Assembly: GCA_002426575.1 (NCBI GenBank)
Contig: DIRE01000025.1
Location: 9,616-19,120, forward strand
Length of the DNA: 9,505 bases
Source of the DNA: Clostridiaceae bacterium UBA5444
GTDB taxonomy: Bacteria; Bacillota; Clostridia; Clostridiales; Oxobacteraceae
Direction of reading: 5' to 3'
Below, piece after piece: positions 1 through 5,427 of the stretch (position 1 is the first letter of the stretch; each line of letters opens with the position of its first letter). The notes under the pieces were generated by a model. That model ran no database searches. It was not told the origin of the DNA and saw only the letters and a list, made by a program, of their open reading frames with translations. Position numbers and translations under genes: made by a program.

Positions 1-291
1 CCTGAAAAATACAATTGTATTTCAATTAATGATGATTTAATAGAAGAATTAATTATAAAGTATAATAAGGAGCTAATGGCAATAAAAACATACTTTCAGG
101 CTACAACTCAGCCAGGAAATGGATTAGATTATTATGGGGTAACCCTCATCCCGCCAGAATCCCTTAAACAATTTAGAGATATTCTAATAAAGGCAAACAG
201 CTATTATCAATCGCAGGAACTTCAATTGCTTATTGAAAAGATATCTACTGCAATTAGTGAAAATAAGTACTTAATTCACTATGGTATATAG
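1..291 (+). CDS. 3' part of an unrecognised protein gene
   Basis: The reading frame is open from the first base and ends at TAG 289-291, giving 96 visible residues, so the gene probably begins upstream of the window. An internal ATG at 76 has AAGGAG at 67-72, but the 3-base spacing is short and the preceding codons also read like protein (acidic and Ile/Leu-rich), so I favour a longer, partial gene. The C-terminal half looks helical, rich in Leu, Ile, Glu and Gln, and ends in IHYGI. There are no membrane segments and no cysteine or histidine motifs. I do not recognise the family and assign no function. No clear terminator follows. The 202 bases between its stop and the next gene are AT-rich and hold only a weak promoter-like pair (TTGTAA at 371, TAGGAT at 394). 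Confidence 0.6.
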   Translation, partial: PEKYNCISINDDLIEELIIKYNKELMAIKTYFQATTQPGNGLDYYGVTLIPPESLKQFRDILIKANSYYQSQELQLLIEKISTAISENKYLIHYGI

Positions 292-480
292 CGTTTTGTA
301 CCTAAAGACTTTCCAAAGCAAGTAATCCAATTGGAATTTGAGGATTTATTTTACTTTAAAAGGTAGCAAATTGTAAAAAGGTAGGTGCTTTTATAGGATA
401 TATTGTGTAAAATAAAGGTATATGGCATGGATTAATAGAATTGCGTAGCGTAAAAATTATTTATAAATCATGCATTTGGA

Positions 481-487
481 AAGGTGG
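481..487 (+). promoter_or_regulatory. Ribosome binding site deciding the GNAT start
   Basis: AAGGTGG lies 6 bases before the ATG at 494. It falls inside the longer frame that would start at ATG 470, which has no comparable site, so translation should begin at 494. Confidence 0.75.
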
Positions 488-493
488 TATGAC

Positions 494-1057
494 ATGGATA
501 TACCTATTGATGTTACAAAAGCGACTTTAGAAACTGATAGGCTGGTTTTGCGGGCTTGGCAGGAAACGGATGTAAACGACTTCTACGAATATGCGTCAGT
601 CGAGGGCGTTGGTGAAATGGCAGGCTGGAAACACCATGACTCAATTGATGTTTCCAAGAAAATATTGCAGTCATTCATTGCAGAAAAGAATGTTTTTGCA
701 ATTATGAATAAGGGAGATAATAAAGTTATTGGTTCGTTAGGATTGCATAGGTCATGGGCTAATGACGAAAATAAATATGCCCATCTTAAGGTTAAAGAAA
801 TTGGCTATGTTTTATCTAAAGCTTATTGGGGAAAAGGATTGATGCCTGAGGCGGTTACCGCTGTGATTAGATTTTGCTTTGATGAATGCAATTTAGATGC
901 ATTGACCGTAGGCCACTTTTCATCTAACAACCAGTCCAAAAGAGTTATAGAGAAATGCGGATTCACATTTGTAAAGCAAAGCGAGTATTATTCTAAACAA
1001 CTGCAATTAACCTTTGACGATATGAAATATATATTATTAAATAAAGCCAATTTGTAA
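494..1057 (+). CDS. GNAT family N-acetyltransferase, RimJ/RimL type
   Basis: Predicted cytoplasmic 187-residue acetyltransferase that moves an acetyl group from acetyl-CoA to an amine; the substrate cannot be read from the sequence. The RimJ/RimL-type opening (LETDRLVLR, residues 12-20) is followed by the acetyl-CoA pyrophosphate-binding loop around residues 102-120, with EIGYVLSKAYWGKG and then MPEA. A second conserved block near 144-157 has Asn-Asn, Ser, and the V/I-x-E-K-x-G-F pattern typical of GNAT motif B. Length is normal for the family. An in-frame ATG at 470 would add eight residues, but the ribosome binding site AAGGTGG at 481-487 points to 494. The gene appears to be a single unit: 97 bases separate it from the next start. 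Relatives include ribosomal-protein acetyltransferases, antibiotic acetyltransferases and toxin- or metabolite-modifying enzymes; none can be chosen here. Confidence 0.9.
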   Translation: MDIPIDVTKATLETDRLVLRAWQETDVNDFYEYASVEGVGEMAGWKHHDSIDVSKKILQSFIAEKNVFAIMNKGDNKVIGSLGLHRSWANDENKYAHLKVKEIGYVLSKAYWGKGLMPEAVTAVIRFCFDECNLDALTVGHFSSNNQSKRVIEKCGFTFVKQSEYYSKQLQLTFDDMKYILLNKANL

Positions 1058-1138
1058 GCCATTATTATAAGCATAATCTACAATAAACTTATTATACAAT
1101 TTTTATATAGTACGAAAATAAAATAAGAACTTATTGCT

Positions 1139-1146
1139 GGAGGTGA
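1139..1146 (+). promoter_or_regulatory. Ribosome binding site deciding the SDR start
   Basis: GGAGGTGA is followed 8 bases later by ATG at 1155. An in-frame TTG at 1134 lies before this site and so is not the start. An out-of-frame ATG at 1150 opens only ATG-ATA-TGA. Confidence 0.85.
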
Positions 1147-1154
1147 CCTATGAT

Positions 1155-1931
1155 ATGAAGAAAGTACTAATTACAGGTGCAAATCAAGGGATTGGTTACT
1201 ATATGGTTAAGCAGCTACTAAAAGACGGATGTCAAGTATCTGTTCTGGATTTGGAGACTGATAATCTGGAAGATATGATGAATGATTATAAGGATAGAAT
1301 TTTGCCTATTAGATGTAATGTTAAGGATGAAACTGCAATGATGAATGCTGTAAAGACGAGTATAGAGAGATTTGGTGGTATAGATATTGCAATACACAAT
1401 GCATGTAGATGTACTTTTGAATCAATGGAAGAAACAGACTATTCTACCTATAAAGATGTTTTTGATGTTAATTATTTCGGAGCATTAAGACTGACGAAAG
1501 CTGTTATTCCTTATATGAAAAAGCAGGGTAAAGGTAAAATTATTTTTACAAGTTCTGGAGTTGGAATTATGGGATTTGTAAATATCAGTCCATATGCATC
1601 AAGCAAGAGCGCTATTGAGTCTTTTGCTAAATGTATGAATATTGAATATCAGGATAAAGGGATTACATTTCATATATTCCATCCACCTCTTACCCGAACA
1701 AAGTCAGCTTCTGGGCTACCTGTACCAAAAGAGTTTATGGCTGATCCTATTACAGTAGGAATGGGTCTTGCAAAAAATATTGATAAAAATAGGTTTATCA
1801 TTTGCCACAGTTTAGGTCAGAAAGTCCAAACATTGATGTGCTATCAATTTCCTGTTAAAATGGGAAGGTTTTTAAGTAAAATGACAGCAAATTATAAAAA
1901 AGAATTAGTTAATAAAAGCAATTCTAATTAA
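1155..1931 (+). CDS. Classical short-chain dehydrogenase/reductase (SDR)
   Basis: A 258-residue cytoplasmic NAD(P)-dependent oxidoreductase with a Rossmann fold. The cofactor glycine motif TGANQGIG is at residues 7-14. Asp32, at the end of the second strand, suggests a preference for NAD(H), an inference. The usual NNAG motif reads HNAC (81-84), a mild deviation. The catalytic tetrad is complete: Asn106, Ser134, Tyr147 and Lys151 (YASSK, 147-151). The usual PG motif after the sixth strand reads PPLTRT, as in some SDRs that act on lipid-like substrates. The C-terminal 50 residues are basic and aromatic and could pack against a membrane or hydrophobic substrate, but there is no clear transmembrane segment. 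The start is set by GGAGGTGA at 1139-1146. Only 24 bases separate it from the HD remnant downstream, so the two probably shared a transcript. The substrate is unknown. Confidence 0.92.
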   Translation: MKKVLITGANQGIGYYMVKQLLKDGCQVSVLDLETDNLEDMMNDYKDRILPIRCNVKDETAMMNAVKTSIERFGGIDIAIHNACRCTFESMEETDYSTYKDVFDVNYFGALRLTKAVIPYMKKQGKGKIIFTSSGVGIMGFVNISPYASSKSAIESFAKCMNIEYQDKGITFHIFHPPLTRTKSASGLPVPKEFMADPITVGMGLAKNIDKNRFIICHSLGQKVQTLMCYQFPVKMGRFLSKMTANYKKELVNKSNSN

Positions 1932-1955
1932 TATAAATTTTATAGAGGTGGTATA

Positions 1956-2108
1956 ATGCGAACTGATATTATAGATTATTTGAAAAATGAAATGTATTTA
2001 AAATGTCAAAAGCCTGAAAATAAATTTGGTATAGGATGTTATTATCATATTGAGGCAGTTGCTAAAAATGCGGAACTGCTTGCAGATAAATATGGTGCAG
2101 AGTTGTAA
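1956..2108 (+). pseudogene. Truncated HD-domain phosphohydrolase, 5' remnant
   Basis: An intact translation start (AGAGGTGG at 1944-1951, ATG at 1956) opens a 50-codon frame ending in TAA. The peptide resembles the first two helices of small HD-superfamily phosphohydrolases: an opening like MRTDIIDYLKNEM, then a histidine (His31) in a YYHIEAVAKNAELLA-type helix, followed by DKYGAEL. In that family this histidine is the first metal ligand and the defining His-Asp pair follows about 15-20 residues later; here the frame stops before it. Frames after the stop do not visibly resume HD-like sequence. The piece therefore looks like the 5' end of a gene cut by deletion or recombination near 2105, although the peptide could still be made. 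The family assignment rests on recalled sequence resemblance only. Confidence 0.6.
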
Positions 2109-2181
2109 TGCTATTGAGCCTCGAAATTTTGTATATCAGAGGGCTGACGTTTTAACTGGTGCGAAAGGAGACATCATATAG
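2107..2181 (+). other. Short open fragment between the HD remnant and CPBP gene
   Basis: The 102 bases between the HD remnant and the next start hold no convincing gene. One frame (2107-2181) is open for 24 codons, reads protein-like (containing EPRNFVYQRADVLTGAKGD) and ends at TAG. It has no start codon or ribosome binding site. It could be the 3' end of another gene joined to the HD remnant by a deletion, or chance. AAAGGAG at 2164-2170 has no start codon at proper spacing. Confidence 0.2.
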
Positions 2182-2210
2182 TATACTTTAAAATGTGAGG
2201 TGAAGAAATC

Positions 2211-3014
2211 GTGACAGACAAAAAAATCATAGTACAATTTACGATGCTGACATTTTGCATAGCCTATCTTGTGTCAGGTGCTTTGATTGCTCTTGGGCAA
2301 TTCGGATATTCAGTTCACAACTGGGTTCACTCATTACAGCAATTCGGGATGAATATTCCTTTTGCAATCTATATTTTGTCGCCCGCTATTGCTTCATATA
2401 TCGTTCTGAAGAAAAATAGCAAAATAGCAGGCTTTAAGGAATGGTTGAAAACTGTTTTTTACGCCAAAAATAACATATATCTCTATTTGTTTGTTGTTGC
2501 AGGGCTTGCACTATATTTTTTGATACATATTGCAGTTTCAGGCTGCACGGAAATGGTGCTTCCATTTTATACGTTCTTTCTTTCCCTGCCTGGTGGTCTT
2601 ATTATCGGTGGCTTGGAGGAAGCTGGCTGGATGTACGTATTGCAGCCTGAGCTTGACAAAAAATATGGCTTTGTTTTATCTTCTATTCTTGCTGGAATCA
2701 TTTGGATCTTATGGCATATTCCTCTCTTCTTCATTCCGGGGACGAATCACGGGGAGGGACTCATTAATTTTTGGATGTTTGCAGTTCAACTCATGGCATT
2801 TCGATTCTTCAACGGGGCAATTTACAGAATATCAGGAAAAGGCTGTGTCTTTATGTGCGTATTATTCCACACCATGTTCAATGCGGTATCCCCCATCTTT
2901 GGCACCATGACTATGACTTGGGCGGGAACAATTTTCGCAAATGCTGTGGTTGTTTTTGTTTCAATTGTAACCGTTGTGATATACGACAAAAAGAACAGGC
3001 GAATATGCGGTTAA
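2211..3014 (+). CDS. CPBP-family intramembrane metalloprotease homologue
   Basis: A 267-residue very hydrophobic protein with about seven or eight predicted membrane spans (roughly 8-30, 45-66, 90-110, 118-135, 152-178, 185-205, 212-232 and 238-257). It matches the CPBP (CAAX protease and bacteriocin-processing, Abi) superfamily. Motif 1 is EEAGWM (136-141), motif 2 is W-x3-H ending at His169 in WHIPLFF, and motif 3 is HTMFN (220-224). The glutamates and histidines expected for the metal site are present, but the usual arginine of EExxxR is Met141. GTG at 2211 is chosen as start because AGGTGA lies 7 bases upstream (2198-2203). Family members process prenylated proteins, mature or give immunity to bacteriocins, or control membrane-anchored regulators; the role here is unknown. 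G+C is visibly higher than in the SDR gene before it. Confidence 0.85.
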   Translation: MTDKKIIVQFTMLTFCIAYLVSGALIALGQFGYSVHNWVHSLQQFGMNIPFAIYILSPAIASYIVLKKNSKIAGFKEWLKTVFYAKNNIYLYLFVVAGLALYFLIHIAVSGCTEMVLPFYTFFLSLPGGLIIGGLEEAGWMYVLQPELDKKYGFVLSSILAGIIWILWHIPLFFIPGTNHGEGLINFWMFAVQLMAFRFFNGAIYRISGKGCVFMCVLFHTMFNAVSPIFGTMTMTWAGTIFANAVVVFVSIVTVVIYDKKNRRICG

Positions 3015-3071
3015 GGCGATAAATCCACAGATAATGCTTCGCCCTGAGGCAATGCAGTATGGGCAGAATTA

Positions 3072-3380
3072 TTGAGCAAAAATATTGATAAAGCTAAGTT
3101 TATAGCTTTTATCGATGCGTATAGAAGTAACTATGGCAAATTACATGCAGATTGGAAAGCAGTCTTGGAAAAAGGTTATTCAGCCAATTTAGATTGGCTG
3201 GAATATAGTTTAAAAAGATCATTGAGGATTGAATGTAACGATGAAGCAGAACAGCAAATGGGAACAGAACATGTAATAGGAACAATAAATGCTTTACGGA
3301 ACTATTCAAATACCGTTGAAGTAATTGAAGAATGGCTATTTGATTATCTGAAAAATGTATATGAGAATAAAACACTGTAG
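3072..3380 (+). CDS. Small unrecognised protein, start doubtful
   Basis: The frame from TTG 3072 to TAG 3378-3380 encodes 102 residues and looks coding: soluble, helix-rich, with many charged residues, Trp at about 28, 42 and 88, and an acidic C-terminal third. I do not recognise a family. No good ribosome binding site precedes the TTG, and no in-frame ATG lies nearby. The frame just upstream (3016-3075, reading INPQIMLRPEAMQYGQNY) also looks protein-like and runs into this ORF one frame off, so the ORF may be the rear part of a larger gene broken by a frameshift or deletion. It lies 57 bases after the CPBP stop. An antisense ORF across it (3109-3375) has no supporting signal. Confidence 0.4.
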   Translation: MSKNIDKAKFIAFIDAYRSNYGKLHADWKAVLEKGYSANLDWLEYSLKRSLRIECNDEAEQQMGTEHVIGTINALRNYSNTVEVIEEWLFDYLKNVYENKTL

Positions 3381-3427
3381 GCTATTTCACATTCTTTATA
3401 AAATAATATAAGTTATTAGGTGTGCAG

Positions 3428-3436
3428 TGGTATTAT
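3428..3436 (+). promoter_or_regulatory. Possible extended -10 promoter for the leader
   Basis: TGG followed by TATTAT (3431-3436) fits an extended -10 element. No good -35 hexamer is found 16-18 bases upstream. Transcription would begin near 3443 and run through the leader ORFs and the terminator at 3511. Weak evidence. Confidence 0.25.
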
Positions 3437-3442
3437 TATACG

Positions 3443-3453
3443 AACTAATAGTT
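3443..3453. repeat. 11-base palindrome, operator-like
   Basis: AACTA-A-TAGTT is a perfect inverted repeat with 5-base arms. It sits where transcription from the weak promoter at 3428-3436 would start, a usual place for a repressor site, but such short AT-rich palindromes also occur by chance. Confidence 0.2.
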
Positions 3454-3492
3454 ATTAATATAAAACTTATCAAATAGATAAACAGGAATAGA

Positions 3493-3510
3493 ATGAAATT
3501 AATGATTTAG
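3493..3510 (+). CDS. Possible leader peptide 1 (MKLMI)
   Basis: ATG at 3493, preceded 5 bases earlier by AGGA (3484-3487), opens a five-codon frame whose stop TAG ends exactly one base before the terminator stem. A ribosome stalled or terminating here would cover the 5' arm of the hairpin. This is only positional evidence; a frame this short can arise by chance. Confidence 0.25.
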   Translation: MKLMI

Positions 3511-3548
3511 AAAAGGTGCTAATCTTATGAGGATGGAGCACTTTTTTT
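3511..3548 (+). terminator. Intrinsic terminator / candidate attenuator
   Basis: The 5' arm AAAAGGTGCT (3511-3520) pairs along all ten bases with AGCACTTTTT (3537-3546), including one G-U pair. The loop is 16 bases, and the 3' arm runs into a tract of seven T (3542-3548). It lies 131 bases after the stop of the ORF at 3072-3380 and 157 bases before the exporter start. It could simply end upstream transcription. The two tiny ORFs placed on it, and the nature of the next operon, suggest it may work as a transcription attenuator. Confidence 0.75.
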
Positions 3549-3556
3549 GCTATTGA
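3527..3556 (+). CDS. Possible leader peptide 2 (MRMEHFFCY)
   Basis: A nine-residue frame starts at ATG 3527 in the loop of the terminator hairpin and ends at TGA 3554-3556, just after the T tract, which encodes Phe-Phe. AAGGTG (3513-3518), 8 bases upstream, is a good ribosome binding site and is itself the 5' arm of the terminator stem. Ribosome loading and terminator folding would therefore exclude each other. This is the arrangement expected of a ribosome-controlled attenuator, but no expression evidence can be read from sequence. Confidence 0.35.
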   Translation: MRMEHFFCY

Positions 3557-3615
3557 CTTCTATATCAAGGCCAAGAAATTTTACCTTAATTTTTAGAGGA
3601 GAAACGTAGAAACTA

Positions 3616-3644
3616 TTAATTTTAAGCACTTTGCATGATATACT
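3616..3644 (+). promoter_or_regulatory. Extended -10 promoter candidate for the exporter operon
   Basis: TGATATACT (3636-3644) is a good extended -10 element with the -10 hexamer TATACT at 3639-3644. The sequence 17 bases upstream (TTAATT, 3616-3621) is only a weak -35, which an extended -10 can tolerate. It lies after the terminator, so it would give attenuator-independent transcription with an untranslated leader of about 55 bases. Confidence 0.4.
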
Positions 3645-3705
3645 TATTTTATCACGTTTAGCGATGATTTTAGGAATAGGATTATAACGGAAGTAGGGGT
3701 AAATA

Positions 3706-5424
3706 ATGAAGCTTTATGGTAAATATCTTAGAAAATATAAAGTACCGTTTTTAATAGCGATTTTGTGTGTGGCGATGGAGGCAGTTTGCGACTTGCTCGG
3801 ACCTACGCTGATGTCACATATAGTAAACAGCGGAATTGAAAAGGGATCTCTGACAGAGGTTTATTACTGGGGGATAAGGATGCTCATTGTAACACTCATA
3901 GGTGCTTGCTTTGCCATTACGCGAAATAATCTGGCAAGCCATGTTTCTCAAAGAATGGGTGCGGACTTGAGGGCAGACTTATTTGAGAAAATTATGTCCT
4001 TTTCGGAAGTAAGTGCGGATAAAATTGAAAGTGGTTCACTCATAACCAGAATGACAAATGATACTTCTCAAATTGTACACTTTGTAAATGGAATGATGCG
4101 TATTTTCCTTAAGGCTCCTATTACCTGTATCGGCAGTATTATACTGGCAAGCATGCTAAACATTCGGCTCAGTCTCATTATCTATGGAGTGGTAGCTGTT
4201 GTTACCATATTAATTTATATTAGTATGAAAGCCAGTTATCCAAGATTCTATAAGCTGCAAAAGGCCATGGATCAGGTTAATTCAAAGGTACAGGAATATT
4301 TAATGGGTGTTCGGCTTGTCAAAGTATTTGGTACTTTTGAAAAGGAGACGAATAAATTTGAAGAGGCTAACTCAAACTTAATGCAGAAAGTGATATCCTC
4401 TCAAATGGTAATTACACTTATCTCTCCTTTCTTAACACTGGTTGTCGGAATCGGAACAGCTGTTGTGATTTATATTGGAAGCAGGCTATTTACGATGAAT
4501 CTGGCTAATACTGGAGATATTACGGCTTTTATAATCTATATGGCACAGATACTTTCTTCCCTGCTTATGATAACGAATGTATTTACCATGTTCGTTCGTA
4601 CCAAAGCTTCTACGGCTCGAATTAATGAAGTATTTGACTGTGAAGAAGATTGTTTAAGAAGTAATAAAGGTAGAAAGTTGAGCGGAAAAATCACCTTTGA
4701 AAATGTCACCTTTGCTTATCCAAGCGGCAGTGGGGTTCCGGCAATCAATGATCTTTCTTTCTCCATAAACAGTGGAGAGAGCCTTGCAATTATTGGCCCG
4801 ACTGGGAGCGGTAAATCTACGATTACATGGCTGCTGCTTCGCTTTTATGATGTGGATAGTGGGAAAATAATTCTGGATGATTACGATATAAAAACTCTTG
4901 GCGCAGATGAGATCCGAAGTAATGTAGCTATAGTTCCCCAAAACCCAATGCTATTTTCAGGATCAGTAGCTGAAAATCTTAGATGGGGTGATAAACATGC
5001 CAACATCGATGAGCTGCAGAAGACAGCTGAAAAAGCACATGCAGACTTTATCATGCAGATGCCTAATGGTTATGATAGTCTTCTTGGAAGCGGCGGAGTT
5101 AATTTGTCAGGAGGACAGAAGCAGCGCATTTCAATTGCTCGGGGCATACTGAAAAAAGCCCCTATACTTATTTTAGATGATGCAACGAGTGCGCTAGATG
5201 CTATTACCGAGGCAAAGGTGAGAGAAAATCTTAAAAGTAAGGATTTTAATCAAACAGTAATTATGATAACACAGCGCTGCGGAACGGCTATGTCGGCGGA
5301 TAAAATACTGGTTATGGATAGTGGCAGGAAAGTGGGATTTGGTACACACGAAGAATTAATGGAGTCCTGTGAAGTCTACCAGGATATCTATCATACGCAG
5401 ATTGAAAGCGGGAGGGAGGCATAA
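3706..5424 (+). CDS. ABC exporter half-transporter, degenerate-site subunit (BmrC/TM287-like)
   Basis: A 572-residue fused permease-ATPase. Residues 1-300 form the exporter membrane domain with six expected helices; 330-560 form the nucleotide-binding domain. Visible motifs are A-loop Tyr338, Walker A GPTGSGKST (364-372), Q-loop Gln412, signature LSGGQ (467-471), Walker B ending at Asp491, and D-loop SALD (495-498). Two catalytic residues are replaced: the glutamate after Walker B is Asp492, and the switch histidine is Gln523 (ITQR where IAHR is usual). This marks the subunit that supplies the degenerate ATP site of a heterodimeric exporter, while its intact signature serves the partner's active site. 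The start has AGGGG (3695-3699) 6 bases upstream. Only three bases separate it from its partner. Likely a multidrug or peptide/lipid exporter in the cytoplasmic membrane; substrate unknown. Confidence 0.95.
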   Translation: MKLYGKYLRKYKVPFLIAILCVAMEAVCDLLGPTLMSHIVNSGIEKGSLTEVYYWGIRMLIVTLIGACFAITRNNLASHVSQRMGADLRADLFEKIMSFSEVSADKIESGSLITRMTNDTSQIVHFVNGMMRIFLKAPITCIGSIILASMLNIRLSLIIYGVVAVVTILIYISMKASYPRFYKLQKAMDQVNSKVQEYLMGVRLVKVFGTFEKETNKFEEANSNLMQKVISSQMVITLISPFLTLVVGIGTAVVIYIGSRLFTMNLANTGDITAFIIYMAQILSSLLMITNVFTMFVRTKASTARINEVFDCEEDCLRSNKGRKLSGKITFENVTFAYPSGSGVPAINDLSFSINSGESLAIIGPTGSGKSTITWLLLRFYDVDSGKIILDDYDIKTLGADEIRSNVAIVPQNPMLFSGSVAENLRWGDKHANIDELQKTAEKAHADFIMQMPNGYDSLLGSGGVNLSGGQKQRISIARGILKKAPILILDDATSALDAITEAKVRENLKSKDFNQTVIMITQRCGTAMSADKILVMDSGRKVGFGTHEELMESCEVYQDIYHTQIESGREA

Positions 5425-5427
5425 AGT

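Noticed and set aside
358..395. Repeated AAAAGGTAG and a small AAAAG/CTTTT stem as a terminator after the first gene
   Set aside because: The stem is only five A/T-rich pairs with no proper T tract; too weak to call.
470..493. ATG 470 as start of the GNAT gene
   Set aside because: No ribosome binding site upstream, whereas AAGGTGG at 481-487 is well placed for ATG 494, where family-like sequence begins.
1134..1154. TTG 1134 as start of the SDR gene
   Set aside because: It would place the strong GGAGGTGA site inside the coding region; the Rossmann fold begins directly at the ATG 1155 (MKKVLITGA).
2182..2187. TATACT as a -10 box for the CPBP gene
   Set aside because: No -35 element or TG extension at a suitable distance; a single hexamer match is expected by chance in AT-rich DNA.
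2530..3022. Two overlapping + strand ORFs (2530-2910 and 2771-3022) inside the CPBP gene
   Set aside because: They lie in other frames of a well-supported membrane protein, have no ribosome binding sites and encode low-complexity Cys/Phe/Ser-rich sequence; they are shadows.
3109..3375. Minus-strand ORF opposite the small ORF at 3072-3380
   Set aside because: No ribosome binding site or promoter, and the peptide shows no domain features. The + strand frame looks more protein-like, though neither is certain.
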